Positions 1-9,464 of a DNA stretch of 64,000 nt are shown in pieces. Under the pieces are notes generated by a model. It ran no database searches, was not told the DNA's origin, and saw only the letters and a program-made list of their open reading frames with translations. The stretch is from RGZA01 sp041917755 (GTDB lineage Bacteria > Pseudomonadota > Alphaproteobacteria > UBA9219 > RGZA01). Position 1 is the stretch's first letter. The number at the start of each line of letters is the position of its first letter. The stretch covers positions 124,001 to 188,000 of the forward strand of contig JAYRWY010000004.1 in assembly GCA_041917755.1 (NCBI GenBank). Direction: 5' to 3'. Both the position numbers and the translations under genes were made by a program.

Positions 1-1098
1 GGCAAGGTCGGCACCCGAAAAACCTGGTGTGCCGCGTGCAATCACGCGGGCATCCACATCGGCTGCCAATGGAACTTTGCGCATATGTACGCGCAAGATT
101 TTTTCACGGCCAGAAATATCTGGGTTGGGCACTACCACTTGGCGGTCAAAACGGCCGGGGCGCAATAATGCAGGGTCAAGCACGTCGGGGCGGTTAGTGG
201 CTGCAATCAAAATCACGCCTTCATTGGCTTCAAAGCCATCCATTTCAACCAGCAACTGGTTGAGGGTTTGTTCGCGTTCATCGTTACCGCCGCCAACGCC
301 CGCGCCGCGTTTACGGCCAAGGGCATCAATTTCATCGATAAAGATGATGCAGGGTGCATTCTTTTTGCCTTGTTCAAACATGTCACGAACGCGTGCAGCA
401 CCAACACCGACAAACATTTCAACAAAGTCAGAACCGGAAATAGTAAAAAACGGCACATTGGCTTCACCGGCCACGGCGCGCGCAATAAGTGTCTTACCGG
501 TACCCGGTGGGCCAACCAGCAAAACACCCTTGGGGATTTTACCGCCAAGACGCTGGAATTTTTGTGGCTCACGCAGGAAATCAACAATTTCAGTCAGCTC
601 TGATTTTGCTTCATCCACGCCAGCAACATCTTCAAATACCACTTTGCCGGTTTTTTCGGTCAGCATGCGTGCGCGGCTTTTACCAAAGCCCATCGCCTTG
701 CCGCTGCCAGATTGCATTTGACGCATGAAGAAAATCCACACACCAATCAGCAACAACATCGGGAACCAGCCAATTAACACGCCTAACAGGCTTGGTTGAT
801 TACCTTCATCGGGCTGTGCAGTCACACGAACATTTTTATCTTTAAAAATATCCGTCATACTGGTGTTGGGCGGAACATAGGTCGTAAAGGGTTGGTTGTC
901 CGTGCCACGGCCGTAAATGTACTGACCTTTAATTGTGATATCGGAAACTTTCTTTTCATCCACGCGGGATATAAATTCGCTGAATGGAATGTTTGCGCCA
1001 ACGGCGATGGGCGACTGGTTTTGTGACATGTTGTAGAGGCCGATGAACAGAACAGCCATCAATACGAACACAAGGATATTTTTGCCAAAATTATTCAA
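1..1098 (-). CDS. ftsH: ATP-dependent zinc metalloprotease FtsH (partial, N-terminal 366 residues)
   Basis: FtsH is the hexameric inner-membrane AAA+ protease that degrades misassembled membrane proteins and short-lived regulators. The minus-strand frame stays open to the window edge, so the protein is cut at its C-terminus. Visible are a first membrane helix near residues 7-23, a periplasmic stretch, a second helix near 105-122, Walker A GPPGTGKT, Walker B IIFIDEID and the second region of homology ATNRPDVLDPALLRPGRFDR. The HEXXH protease site lies beyond position 1. The start is the TTG at 1098: translation from it begins MNNFGKN, typical of the family, with GAGG seven bases upstream, and no suitable ATG exists there. 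It is last of the cpoB-tilS-ftsH run, 117 bp after tilS. Identity is very secure; the start is likely. Confidence 0.97.
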   Translation of the reverse strand, partial: MNNFGKNILVFVLMAVLFIGLYNMSQNQSPIAVGANIPFSEFISRVDEKKVSDITIKGQYIYGRGTDNQPFTTYVPPNTSMTDIFKDKNVRVTAQPDEGNQPSLLGVLIGWFPMLLLIGVWIFFMRQMQSGSGKAMGFGKSRARMLTEKTGKVVFEDVAGVDEAKSELTEIVDFLREPQKFQRLGGKIPKGVLLVGPPGTGKTLIARAVAGEANVPFFTISGSDFVEMFVGVGAARVRDMFEQGKKNAPCIIFIDEIDALGRKRGAGVGGGNDEREQTLNQLLVEMDGFEANEGVILIAATNRPDVLDPALLRPGRFDRQVVVPNPDISGREKILRVHMRKVPLAADVDARVIARGTPGFSGADLA

Positions 1099-1215
1099 AG
1101 GAAAACCTCAACAGTTGAGTACAAAGGGTGGGTAGTGGATTAGTTGACTAGGTTAAGACTGATATAGTGCCCATAAATGATTAAACAACATCAAACGAAG
1201 CCGTAAAATGCGTGT

Positions 1216-2577
1216 TTAGCTGAGTAAAACCGGACATGGTTCAAAGCAATTAACCAATAGCATTCTTTTGGGTGAAAAGATAGCTTTTACAAGTGGTTGA
1301 GGTGCGTTGGATGTGTGTTCATCCACGCCAAAATCTGGAATGCTATGCAATTGATTATCCACATATAAAGCAGGCAAGGTTGCCCGGTGCAGGGCAGGGC
1401 AATCGGCAACTTGCCTATGCCCCATTTTTTCAATCAGTTCGCGGCCAAGTTCACCCAGTGGCGCGATGGTAAAATGTTTTCCAGGAAGCAAAGAATTTAC
1501 AACGATTTTAAAACGATTATCCCAGTGCAGTGTAGTTTCAATTGGCTGCGCCTTAGCTGTACAGGCAAGCTCGCGGTAAAATTTAATTACGCCAAATTGT
1601 ACAATCACATGACAGCCGCATAATGTTTGATGCACGCTTTCTTTATTCAGCAATGATTGAACAAGATGATCAAGTGAAGCATATTTTGGTGAATAGTCTT
1701 CCCCGCTCATGCACAATAAAATCCGGCTCAACGTACGCCGTTGCATTTCTGTGTCTAATGCCGCCCATGCTTTCCGTTCGATATGAATAATGCCCAAGGG
1801 GCTAACAACGGCATGGCGTTCCAGCCATTGATTGGCAGTGGCTTCCAATGCGGCTCTGGCCATGCCGGCATTGCGCGCCATGTCATAGAGTGATGCAGTG
1901 GTCAGGCCCTCTTGCGCCAAAGGCTGTGCCAATTGCCGCAAACGACCACGCAGATAGGCGGGTGAATCATTCGATGGGTCGCGGAAAAACGCCCATTGAT
2001 GGGCTTTGCATGTATCCACTAGCCGCTGCTTGGTGACGGGCAATAACGGCCTGATGATTTTAACGCCATCCAAGGTACGCATGCGTGGCATGGCGGCTAG
2101 ACCATCAATCCCGCTGCCTTTGATAAACCGCATCAATACAGTTTCGGCTTGGTCATCTGCATGTTGGCCAAGGAACAGATGGTCAATTCCATGTTGCTGA
2201 CATGTTGAGGTCAGAAATTCATAGCGTACTCTACGAGCAGTGTGGTGAACGGCTGAAGTAGGGGCGCAATCTTTTTTCCAAACCAGCGTGGTGTGCGCAA
2301 TCGATTTGGCCGCACACCATTTAGCCACCTGTGCGGCCTCTTCGCCAGATTCCGGGCGTAGCTGATGATCAACTGTGATAGCATGAAGTGTACCGCCGCG
2401 CGCGGTTACCCAATCATGTAATAAATAGGCCAAGGCAATGCTGTCTGGTCCTCCCGATAACGCAACCGCAAAGCGCGGCGATGGCGGAAATGCCCCGCAA
2501 GCCTCCATCAGCTTATCAAACAGTGCTGGCGTTAAAGGATTTGGTGTATTGCTGTGCGGAACAGCAGCGCCGCTCAT
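1216..2577 (-). CDS. tilS: tRNA(Ile)-lysidine synthase TilS
   Basis: TilS ligates lysine to C34 of the CAU-anticodon tRNA(Ile) using ATP, so that it reads AUA rather than AUG. The N-terminal PP-loop signature SGGPDS lies near residues 41-46, followed by the expected TVDHQLRPES and GQHADDQAETVLMR motifs of the ATP-pyrophosphatase domain; a C-terminal extension reaches about 453 residues, normal for the family. I prefer the ATG at 2577, which overlaps the cpoB stop as ATGA, over the TTG two codons upstream (2583). It sits between cpoB and ftsH, a common alphaproteobacterial order, so it is probably translationally coupled to cpoB. Confidence 0.95.
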   Translation of the reverse strand: MSGAAVPHSNTPNPLTPALFDKLMEACGAFPPSPRFAVALSGGPDSIALAYLLHDWVTARGGTLHAITVDHQLRPESGEEAAQVAKWCAAKSIAHTTLVWKKDCAPTSAVHHTARRVRYEFLTSTCQQHGIDHLFLGQHADDQAETVLMRFIKGSGIDGLAAMPRMRTLDGVKIIRPLLPVTKQRLVDTCKAHQWAFFRDPSNDSPAYLRGRLRQLAQPLAQEGLTTASLYDMARNAGMARAALEATANQWLERHAVVSPLGIIHIERKAWAALDTEMQRRTLSRILLCMSGEDYSPKYASLDHLVQSLLNKESVHQTLCGCHVIVQFGVIKFYRELACTAKAQPIETTLHWDNRFKIVVNSLLPGKHFTIAPLGELGRELIEKMGHRQVADCPALHRATLPALYVDNQLHSIPDFGVDEHTSNAPQPLVKAIFSPKRMLLVNCFEPCPVLLS

Positions 2578-3569
2578 GTGCAACCAAAGGTTTTCTTTTG
2601 CTGTTCGGCGCGATTGCGCGTTACAGCTGTTGCAGAAGGGAATTTTTTGGTCAGTTCATTCAGCGTTACACATGCATCCTGTTTTTTGCCAAGTGAGCCA
2701 AGCGACATGGATAATTTTAAAAGATTATCAGGCGCTTTCGATCCCTTGGGGAATTCCTGATATGCTTCAGCAAACGCTACTGCAGATTCCTGAAATTTGC
2801 CGCGCACATAAAATGTCTCGGCAAGCCAGTATTTGGCATTTTCGGTTAGATGATGCTTGGGATGGTTCTTTAGGAATATCTGGAATGCTTTTTCTGCATC
2901 ATCATATTTGGCTTGGCGTAACGCATTGAATGCCTCGTCATATTGGGCTTGGGCTGTTGAATCATCGCCTTTGACCACATTTGGCTCGTCCTTGTTTTTT
3001 GAAATTGTACCAAGCGTTCCGCCCGATTTATCGGTAGCGGGCTTTTCCTTAGCCGTGGGCGCATCCAATGTCTTTGCGGGTTCAGGCTCGCTCACGGCGG
3101 CTGGGGCTGGCTGTGCGGGTGGTTGCGCGGCTTGTTGGGCTTGGGTTTGCGCCAAGGTTTGCTGCGCGGCAGACAATCCCTTCATATTCGATTCATGCGT
3201 GATGAGTTTCTGTTCGATTTCTTTAAACCGTACATCATTGTCTGCAGCAATTTTTTGCTGCATCTGCATCAGCTGATTATTCTGGAACTGAAGCTTTTCA
3301 ACTTGCCCGGTCATGCCGCGCACCAAATTTTCTAAAGCGTTCATGCGCACCTGTAAATCAGTCGCCTGAAGATTTGAAGCGGCTGGCGCCGGTTGCGGCA
3401 TGGGGTGCGCATGGGGTGGTGGCACGTCGCTTTCTTCAACATCACGATTAAAGTTCTGGGTGTTTTGCGCCATCGCATGCGCAGGCAGCAAAGTAATGCA
3501 TGCGGCACTGAGCAGCACAGCACATAAAGTCACACGAAAATGAGATGAGAGGCGTGATGTAGTGCGCAT
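2574..3569 (-). CDS. cpoB: Tol-Pal system protein CpoB (YbgF)
   Basis: CpoB is a periplasmic TolA-associated protein that coordinates outer-membrane constriction with septal peptidoglycan synthesis. The 331-residue product has a signal peptide ending near residue 34 (AHAMAQ), a Gln-rich coiled coil at about 65-135 that matches the trimerisation region, an Ala/Pro/Glu linker, and TPR repeats at about 205-325 (AQYDEAFNALRQAKYDDAEK and following). It lies 129 bp downstream of pal, but a strong hairpin terminator separates the two, so it may have its own promoter. Its stop overlaps the tilS start by 4 nt. Confidence 0.92.
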   Translation of the reverse strand: MRTTSRLSSHFRVTLCAVLLSAACITLLPAHAMAQNTQNFNRDVEESDVPPPHAHPMPQPAPAASNLQATDLQVRMNALENLVRGMTGQVEKLQFQNNQLMQMQQKIAADNDVRFKEIEQKLITHESNMKGLSAAQQTLAQTQAQQAAQPPAQPAPAAVSEPEPAKTLDAPTAKEKPATDKSGGTLGTISKNKDEPNVVKGDDSTAQAQYDEAFNALRQAKYDDAEKAFQIFLKNHPKHHLTENAKYWLAETFYVRGKFQESAVAFAEAYQEFPKGSKAPDNLLKLSMSLGSLGKKQDACVTLNELTKKFPSATAVTRNRAEQQKKTFGCT

Positions 3570-3650
3570 GTGATGTCCCTAATAAAACCAAGAATAAAAG
3601 GCAAGTACGGAACTGATATTACACGAATTTAAGGCAAAAATTCAGCAAAG

Positions 3651-3678
3651 AAAAAGGGCGCATAAAGCGCCCTTTTTT
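3651..3678 (-). terminator. Rho-independent terminator after pal
   Basis: A GGGCGC stem (3656-3661) pairs with GCGCCC (3667-3672) around a five-base loop. It is flanked by five A on the left and six T on the right, so it could act in both directions. It lies 20 bp past the pal stop on the minus strand and would end the tolQRAB-pal transcript before cpoB. Confidence 0.88.
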
Positions 3679-3698
3679 AAACCATTCAGCGATAAAGC

Positions 3699-4235
3699 TT
3701 ACTTGATTACAGATACGCCGCGGCGGTTCTGTGCCCATGCTTCTTCGCTGCTGCCCGTTGCTTCTGGGCGTTCTTTACCGTAGGAAACGGTTTCGATGCG
3801 ACCAGGTGCTACGCCTGCAGCAACCAGATACTTCTTGATGGATGAAGCGCGCTTTTGACCCAATGCAAGGTTGTATTCGCGGGTACCACGTTCATCGCAA
3901 TGGCCTTCAACGGTGATGTTGACAGAACCGTATTCTTTCAGCCATTCAGCTTGCTTATCCAATGTAGCGCGGCCTTCATCGTTTACGTCGGCTGAGTCAA
4001 AACCGAACCATACGCGGTCACCAACGTTATCAACGAAATCTTCAACAGAGCCAGGCTTTGCATTTGGATTTTTAAGTGCGCCAGATTCAACACCAACGCC
4101 ACCCTTACCGCCCATGCGGCTACCTGAGCTGTTTGCGCTGCCTGATGAACCATCGGGCGAGGTTTCACAAGCTGAAACCAATAAAAGTGCAGCCATCAGG
4201 CTAAGAACTTTCAGACGCCCATTCTTCAATAACAT
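3699..4235 (-). CDS. pal: Peptidoglycan-associated lipoprotein Pal
   Basis: Pal anchors the outer membrane to peptidoglycan and interacts with TolB and TolA. The 178-residue product has a lipoprotein signal with lipobox VSAC (lipidated Cys23), a Gly/Ser-rich linker, and an OmpA-type peptidoglycan-binding domain from about residue 65 with the motif NVTVEGHCDERGTREYNLAL, whose Asp and Arg bind diaminopimelate. Length is normal. It follows tolB with a 232 bp gap (4236-4467), longer than usual in this run, which may hold a separate promoter. Confidence 0.97.
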   Translation of the reverse strand: MLLKNGRLKVLSLMAALLLVSACETSPDGSSGSANSSGSRMGGKGGVGVESGALKNPNAKPGSVEDFVDNVGDRVWFGFDSADVNDEGRATLDKQAEWLKEYGSVNITVEGHCDERGTREYNLALGQKRASSIKKYLVAAGVAPGRIETVSYGKERPEATGSSEEAWAQNRRGVSVIK

Positions 4236-4467
4236 TTTGTATTCTCCGTGTTGATGTTGTGTTGGTTTGGTCGGTTTAAAACGATTAGCTAAATTCCGTG
4301 AAGGGTAGTCACGAATCGGACTACTGTTCGCTCATACTCTTGCCAAAAACCAAAGGCTTTTGGAAGCAGTACTTGACTAACCTAGTCTTTAATTCGCGGA
4401 TTGTAACCCTATCCCCACATATTCTTATGAATGCCCTCAAACCATGGCAAAAATAAGAACATTTCGG

Positions 4468-5790
4468 CTATGGAATTAATGGCGACCATGCTGGGTCGGA
4501 TGCATCCAATGGGGTAACCACTTCACGCTCGTTTTGACCGGTAATGTCGATTGAATAGAGGTGAGCAGTCTTACCGCCGCTACCTGGACGTTCTTTAAAG
4601 AACATCAAGACACGGCCATTGGGTGCCCAAGTTGGGCCTTCGGCATGGTAGGCTTGGGTGATCATACGTTCACCGCTGCCATCTGGGCGCATCACACCAA
4701 TATAGAATTGGCCGCCTTCCTGTTTGGTAAAGGCGATCAGATCACCGCGCGGTGACCATACTGGCGTACCATAACGGCCGCTGCCAAAGCTCACGCGCTT
4801 AGGGTTAGAGCCATCGCTGCCCATTACATAGATTTGTTGTGAACCACCGCGATCCGATTCAAACGTGACCTGATTTCCATCTGGTGAATAGGAAGGTGCA
4901 GTGTTGATGGATGGGTGGTTGGTCAAACGGTTGGTACGGCGTGTACGCAAATCCATAGCAAAGATATTGCTATCGCCACCTTCCTCAATCAGGCTGAATA
5001 CAACTTTCTTGCCATCAGGTGAGAAGCGGGGCGCAAAGGTCATACCGGGGAAATCACCCAGTACTTCTTGGCGACCACTATCAATGTTGAACAGGTATAC
5101 GCGTGGCTTGTTATTGTAATAAGCCAGATAGGTAATTTCCTGCAGCGTAGGGGAGAAACGCGGCGTAAGAATAAGCGTTCTGCCATCGGTTAGGAAACGG
5201 TGGTTTTCACCATCCTGATCCATAATCGCAAGGCGTTTGACACGGCGGTTTTCTGCGCCTGTTTCAGAAATATAAACAATGCGGGTATCAAAATAACCTT
5301 CTTCACCCGTGATGCGTTTATAGATGGCATCGGAAATGATGTGCGCAATGCGGCGCCAGTTTTGTGGCACAGTAAAATATGCCATGCCTGCCATTTGCTG
5401 TTCGGCAAAGACATCCCATAAACGGAATTCAACACGCAAGCGACCATCACCTTGCGGTGCAACGGTGCCGGTTACAAGACCCTGCGCATTAATCACGCGC
5501 CAATCTGGAAAGCGTGGCGCGGCATGGGCGCTGGCTGCATCTTGTACAAAGCTGTTCGGGTCAATGGCCTTGAAAAGACCAGAACGTTCAAGGTTCTGTG
5601 CAATTACTTTTGAAATGTCCTGGCCGACGCGGGAACTGGTTGCATCGCTGCCGCCCATTTTGGTGATGGCAACCGGAATAGGCTCGCTCACGCCTTGGGT
5701 GATATCAACGCGCAGTTTGGCTTCTGCCTTGTGCAAAGGAAGGGAGATGAAGCACAAAAGAATAAGGAAACTGCGAAATAGGATTTGCAT
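4468..5790 (-). CDS. tolB: Tol-Pal system beta-propeller protein TolB
   Basis: TolB is the periplasmic component that shuttles between Pal and TolA. The 440-residue protein has a signal peptide (cleavage near residue 24, after HKAEA), an N-terminal alpha/beta domain at about 25-160, and a six-bladed propeller whose repeats show as PRFSPDGKKVVFSL, PSYSPDGNQVTFESD, PVWSPRGDLIAFT and PTWAPNGRVLMFF. It starts 1 bp after tolA ends, so it is part of the same operon. Confidence 0.97.
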   Translation of the reverse strand: MQILFRSFLILLCFISLPLHKAEAKLRVDITQGVSEPIPVAITKMGGSDATSSRVGQDISKVIAQNLERSGLFKAIDPNSFVQDAASAHAAPRFPDWRVINAQGLVTGTVAPQGDGRLRVEFRLWDVFAEQQMAGMAYFTVPQNWRRIAHIISDAIYKRITGEEGYFDTRIVYISETGAENRRVKRLAIMDQDGENHRFLTDGRTLILTPRFSPTLQEITYLAYYNNKPRVYLFNIDSGRQEVLGDFPGMTFAPRFSPDGKKVVFSLIEEGGDSNIFAMDLRTRRTNRLTNHPSINTAPSYSPDGNQVTFESDRGGSQQIYVMGSDGSNPKRVSFGSGRYGTPVWSPRGDLIAFTKQEGGQFYIGVMRPDGSGERMITQAYHAEGPTWAPNGRVLMFFKERPGSGGKTAHLYSIDITGQNEREVVTPLDASDPAWSPLIP

Positions 5791-5791
5791 G

Positions 5792-6709
5792 TCAGAACAT
5801 GTCCTTGGGGTTAAAGTTGAAAATCATTTCTTGCCATTGTTGATATTTTTCAGGCGGTAAAGCAAGAGGGCTGCATCGTGGGTTTTTTAACGCCCTTAAC
5901 GCAGATTCTGCAACCGCCCTGAAGAAGCTATCGCGGCCTAATCTACCCTGATCTACCACAACTGCATCCTTTAAAGTACGGTCTGGGTTGACCTGAATGT
6001 AAATTTCCACAGTTATATTTTCGATATCCTTCGCACCAATCGGAACATTCCAGCACCCACGGATTTGTTGGCGCAACGCATCTTCCTCACTAATCGACAG
6101 TTTATCAGCCATAAGCGGGGCAGATGGCGCGGATGTGGCGGGTTTAGGATCAGTTTGTGGCGGCGTTGGCGTTGGGGTCGGCTCACTTGGCTTTACTGCC
6201 GGTTTATCCGGTTGCTTCTTGGCCTCGGGCTTTGGGTCAGCCTTTAACTTCGCCACATTCTTTAGAATGCTGGAAAGCGCATCCGGCTTTGGTGGCTGCG
6301 GCTTTGGTTCAGGCTTTGGCTTGGTTTCCGGTGGCTTGGGCTTAGGCGATGGGGTTGGCAAAATCGCCTCAGGCTTTGGCACAGGTTTTGGCTCTGGCGG
6401 CTTTGGCTCAGGTGGTTTTGGCTGCGGAACAGGTGGTTTTGATTCTGGCTTAGGTGGTTCAGGTTTGGGTGGCTCCGGCTTCACCTCTGGCTTGGGTGGC
6501 TCGGGTTTGGGTGGTTCTTTTTGTGGTTCCTTGGGTTCTGGCTTCTGGTCTTGAACCTTGGCTGCAGATACAGGGGCAAGCTGGGCTATTTCAACCGGAA
6601 TATAAACCGGTGGTGCAGGAAGCGGCTTAGCAAATTGCGGTAATCCAAGCCATAGCAGGATGACAATAATAATGTGCAGCAGTGCAGAGGCGGCTAACCA
6701 TTTTCTCAT
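5792..6709 (-). CDS. tolA: Cell envelope integrity protein TolA
   Basis: TolA spans from the inner membrane to the outer membrane and transmits proton-motive force from TolQR to TolB and Pal. The protein has an N-terminal membrane helix (about residues 6-22), then about 150 residues of Pro/Glu/Lys-rich repeats (PPKPEPPKPE type), and a C-terminal TolA/TonB-like domain from about residue 210 (LRQQIRGCWNVPIGAK ... LALPPEKYQQWQEM). At 305 residues it is shorter than the E. coli protein, and its rod is polyproline rather than Ala/Lys helix, which is usual in alphaproteobacteria. The matching plus-strand open frames are shadows of the repeat. Confidence 0.95.
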   Translation of the reverse strand: MRKWLAASALLHIIIVILLWLGLPQFAKPLPAPPVYIPVEIAQLAPVSAAKVQDQKPEPKEPQKEPPKPEPPKPEVKPEPPKPEPPKPESKPPVPQPKPPEPKPPEPKPVPKPEAILPTPSPKPKPPETKPKPEPKPQPPKPDALSSILKNVAKLKADPKPEAKKQPDKPAVKPSEPTPTPTPPQTDPKPATSAPSAPLMADKLSISEEDALRQQIRGCWNVPIGAKDIENITVEIYIQVNPDRTLKDAVVVDQGRLGRDSFFRAVAESALRALKNPRCSPLALPPEKYQQWQEMIFNFNPKDMF

Positions 6710-6744
6710 CTGTATTGCCTAATCACACGCTATCCAAAACCGTT

Positions 6745-7185
6745 TCAGTTACTCTTTGGCAAATCCGCAACCAAAGCCACATGTTTAAAGCCAGCCGCCG
6801 CAATCGCGCCCATGGCTTCCATCACCCGTCCATAGGCAACGCCTTTATCACCACGGACAAAAATACGGATATCCGGGTTTGCGCCTGTCATGGCCTGCAA
6901 GCGTGGTACCAATGCTTCAAGCGTAATTTTGTTTTCCTGAATATAAATCTCGCCTCTTGCGGTAACCGTTACAACCAAGGGTTCTTTATCTGATGAAATA
7001 TTTTGTCCTTGCGTTTGCGGCAAATCGACAGGAACCGATACCGTCAGCAATGGAGCCGTCACCATAAAAATGACCAACAGCACCAACATTACGTCGACCA
7101 TGGGCGTGACGTTAATTTCACTCATCGCGGCGGCTTTGCGTCGCCCGCGTTTGCCGCCAGATTTAGCACCAAGTTGTACCGCCAT
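6745..7185 (-). CDS. tolR: Tol-Pal biopolymer transport protein TolR (ExbD family)
   Basis: TolR is the ExbD-type partner of TolQ in the proton-driven motor. The 146-residue product has a basic cytoplasmic N-terminus, one membrane helix at about 28-48 beginning INVTPMVDVML, with the conserved proton-carrying Asp at about residue 31, and a periplasmic domain ending in the expected GVAYGRVMEAMGAIAAAGF segment. It starts 2 bp after the tolQ stop and leads directly to tolA. Confidence 0.96.
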   Translation of the reverse strand: MAVQLGAKSGGKRGRRKAAAMSEINVTPMVDVMLVLLVIFMVTAPLLTVSVPVDLPQTQGQNISSDKEPLVVTVTARGEIYIQENKITLEALVPRLQAMTGANPDIRIFVRGDKGVAYGRVMEAMGAIAAAGFKHVALVADLPKSN

Positions 7186-7187
7186 GA

Positions 7188-7916
7188 CTACATATCCTCA
7201 AGGTTGCGTGACATGGTAGCAAGCAAATCATTGCCAAAAAAATCCAGGCGCTCGGCATAGCGTGAGATTTCGCTATTAAATTTGTTATATGCCAATACGG
7301 CCGGAATAGCCGCCACAAGACCGATTGCCGTTGCAAATAAGGCTTCGGCAATACCCGGGGCAACCACGGCAAGACTGGTATTTTGTGAATTCGCAATGGC
7401 CGCAAAGCTATTCATAATACCCCATACGGTACCAAACAAACCGACAAAGGTTGATACAGACCCAACCGAAGCCAGTAACGTCATATGTTTTTCAATCTGC
7501 GTAAGTTCACGGCCAATCGTGCCATTAATCGCGCGTTCGATACGTGCCAGCAAACTGGCGCGCATGGCAGCCGTAGCCATCAGATTTTTTTCAGCAGCCG
7601 CTTTCCATTCTTTCATGGCCGCCACGAAAATGGAGCTCATCGGGTCGCCAGGCTTCCCGTTGATTTTGTCATATAGTGTATCAAGCGAACCGCCTGCCCA
7701 GAAGCGATCTTCAAAATATCCTGCCTTGCTTTTAAGGGATTTCAGCTTGGTCGATTTTTGTAAAATAATCGCCCATGTCCAGATGGATGCAAACACCAGT
7801 GCAAGGATGACCATTTTTACAACGCCATCGGCATGCATAAACAAACCGAGTGCAGACATATCCGCATGTGGCACAGAACCGGGTAGTTTGAGTTGTTCGA
7901 CGATTTGTTGTTCCAT
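7188..7916 (-). CDS. tolQ: Tol-Pal proton channel protein TolQ (ExbB family)
   Basis: TolQ forms the pentameric stator around TolR and couples proton flow to TolA movement. The 242-residue protein has three membrane helices (about 33-52, 145-165, 185-205) and the ExbB/TolQ signature around TFVGLFGTVWGIMNSF and EALFATAIGLVAAIPAVLAYN. It is the first of tolQRAB-pal and lies 110 bp downstream of ybgC. Confidence 0.97.
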   Translation of the reverse strand: MEQQIVEQLKLPGSVPHADMSALGLFMHADGVVKMVILALVFASIWTWAIILQKSTKLKSLKSKAGYFEDRFWAGGSLDTLYDKINGKPGDPMSSIFVAAMKEWKAAAEKNLMATAAMRASLLARIERAINGTIGRELTQIEKHMTLLASVGSVSTFVGLFGTVWGIMNSFAAIANSQNTSLAVVAPGIAEALFATAIGLVAAIPAVLAYNKFNSEISRYAERLDFFGNDLLATMSRNLEDM

Positions 7917-8026
7917 GGTAAAACCTTATGGGGGTTAGCTTATTGGATTTGGCAAAGCAGTTTCTATCAGATGGGCGTAATGTATTGGGGCACATCCATC
8001 TGCGTCAATGCTTCTTGTATATCGGT

Positions 8027-8434
8027 TCAGATTTCTATTTTAGAGCGGATTGAGGCTGGAATACGGCAGGGTTGGCCATTCCCGTTAACTGCCACCAAAA
8101 CAACTTGCGATGTAGCAAGCGTGTGCCCATCCCGCAACACGTTTTGCTGGAGGATTAACGACGCATTGCCGATTTTGATAATGCTGGTGTGAACTTCCAA
8201 GGCATCATCCAGTTTTGCCGATTGCAGATATTCGATATTAACGCTTTTCACCACGAACATCAGCCCGTCATCTTTAATCATCGCGTTATGGTCCGCTCCA
8301 GCTGCGCGCAACATTTCGGTGCGTGCACGTTCGGTAAATTTCAGATAATTGGCATAATAAACAATCTGGCCTGCATCGGTGTCTTCAAAATAAACCCGAA
8401 GGGGCCATATATGCGGTTTAGTCATCGCTGTCAT
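8027..8434 (-). CDS. ybgC: Acyl-CoA thioesterase YbgC, Tol-Pal associated
   Basis: YbgC is a hot-dog-fold thioesterase acting on acyl-CoA or acyl-ACP and linked genetically to Tol-Pal. The signature YFEDTDAGQIVYYANYLKF sits at residues 15-33, with the catalytic Asp at about 18. The 135-residue length is typical. Two starts are possible: ATG 8434, which overlaps ruvB by 17 nt, or ATG 8425. Overlap with ruvB and proximity to tolQ place it in the ruvCAB-ybgC-tol run. Confidence 0.94.
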   Translation of the reverse strand: MTAMTKPHIWPLRVYFEDTDAGQIVYYANYLKFTERARTEMLRAAGADHNAMIKDDGLMFVVKSVNIEYLQSAKLDDALEVHTSIIKIGNASLILQQNVLRDGHTLATSQVVLVAVNGNGQPCRIPASIRSKIEI

Positions 8435-9464
8435 CGCTTGCTAGTAAACTGATTTGTTCTGCCATGCGCGTAGGTGGCTTCAATCCTAAATGCTGATAGG
8501 CATGATCGGTTACCATGCGGCCACGTGGCGTACGTTGAATGAAGCTTTGTTGAATAAGATAAGGCTCAACCACTTCTTCAATCACATCGCGCTGTTCAGA
8601 AAGGGCGGCGGCAATGGTTTCCACGCCCACTGGGCCGCCATTGTAGTTTTCTGCAATCAATCGCAAATAGCGCCTATCCATCGCATCCAGCCCTTTGGCA
8701 TCCACATCCAGCTTCTGCAATGCATTATCTGCAAGTTTGGCGTCAATTTCCTTTGCACCTTGTACGGTTGCAAAATCACACACCCGTTGTAGCAAACGGC
8801 CTGCCACGCGCGGTGTTGCACGCGAACGTTTGGCAATTTCCAATGCGCCGCCATCTGTAATCTTCATACCTTGAATGCTAACGGCGCGCAGTACAATTTG
8901 TTGTAATTCTTCCGGTGTATAAAATTGCAAGGGCAGGGGAATACCAAAACGTTCACGAAGTGGTTTAGTGAGTAACCCAGAACGCGTAGTTGCAGCAATC
9001 AATGTGAAGGGTGGTAAGTCGATACGCACTGAACGTGCTGCGGGGCCTTCGCCAATCATCAAATCCAACTGGAAATCTTCCATTGCGGGATATAGCACTT
9101 CTTCTACCGCCGGGTTCAAACGGTGAATTTCATCGATGAACAACACATCATGCGGCTGAAGATTAGTAAGAATGGCGGCAAGGTCACCGGCACGGGTGAT
9201 GATAGGACCTGATGTGGCACGAAATCCAACGCCCAATTCACGGGAAATGATTTGTGCAAGCGTGGTTTTACCCAAACCCGGCGGCCCGTATAATAAGACA
9301 TGGTCGAGGGCGCGCTTGCGCATTGCTGCCGCCTGAATAAACACGCCCAGATTGCTTTTTAGGCCGCTTTGTCCAACAAATTCCGATAGGCGCTGCGGGC
9401 GCAATTGCTGCTCGGCTTCGCTTTCAATCTTTTCGGGACGAATGATGGGGTTGGGTGTATTCAT
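8418..9464 (-). CDS. ruvB: Holliday junction branch migration ATPase RuvB
   Basis: RuvB is the hexameric AAA+ motor that drives branch migration with RuvA. The 348-residue protein shows Walker A GPPGLGKTT (about 60-68), Walker B VLFIDEIHRL (about 107-116), sensor ATTRSGLLTKPLRERFG and a C-terminal winged helix (PYLIQQSFIQRTPRGRMVTD). Its ATG overlaps the ruvA stop by 4 nt, so translation is coupled in the order ruvC-ruvA-ruvB. Confidence 0.98.
   Translation of the reverse strand: MNTPNPIIRPEKIESEAEQQLRPQRLSEFVGQSGLKSNLGVFIQAAAMRKRALDHVLLYGPPGLGKTTLAQIISRELGVGFRATSGPIITRAGDLAAILTNLQPHDVLFIDEIHRLNPAVEEVLYPAMEDFQLDLMIGEGPAARSVRIDLPPFTLIAATTRSGLLTKPLRERFGIPLPLQFYTPEELQQIVLRAVSIQGMKITDGGALEIAKRSRATPRVAGRLLQRVCDFATVQGAKEIDAKLADNALQKLDVDAKGLDAMDRRYLRLIAENYNGGPVGVETIAAALSEQRDVIEEVVEPYLIQQSFIQRTPRGRMVTDHAYQHLGLKPPTRMAEQISLLASDDSDD

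Noticed and set aside
29..721. Long plus-strand open frame at the left edge
   Set aside because: It is the complement of the ftsH reading frame; the minus-strand translation is unmistakable FtsH.
6135..6554. Plus-strand Gly/Phe-rich open frame
   Set aside because: It is the antisense shadow of the Pro/Glu/Lys repeat of tolA.
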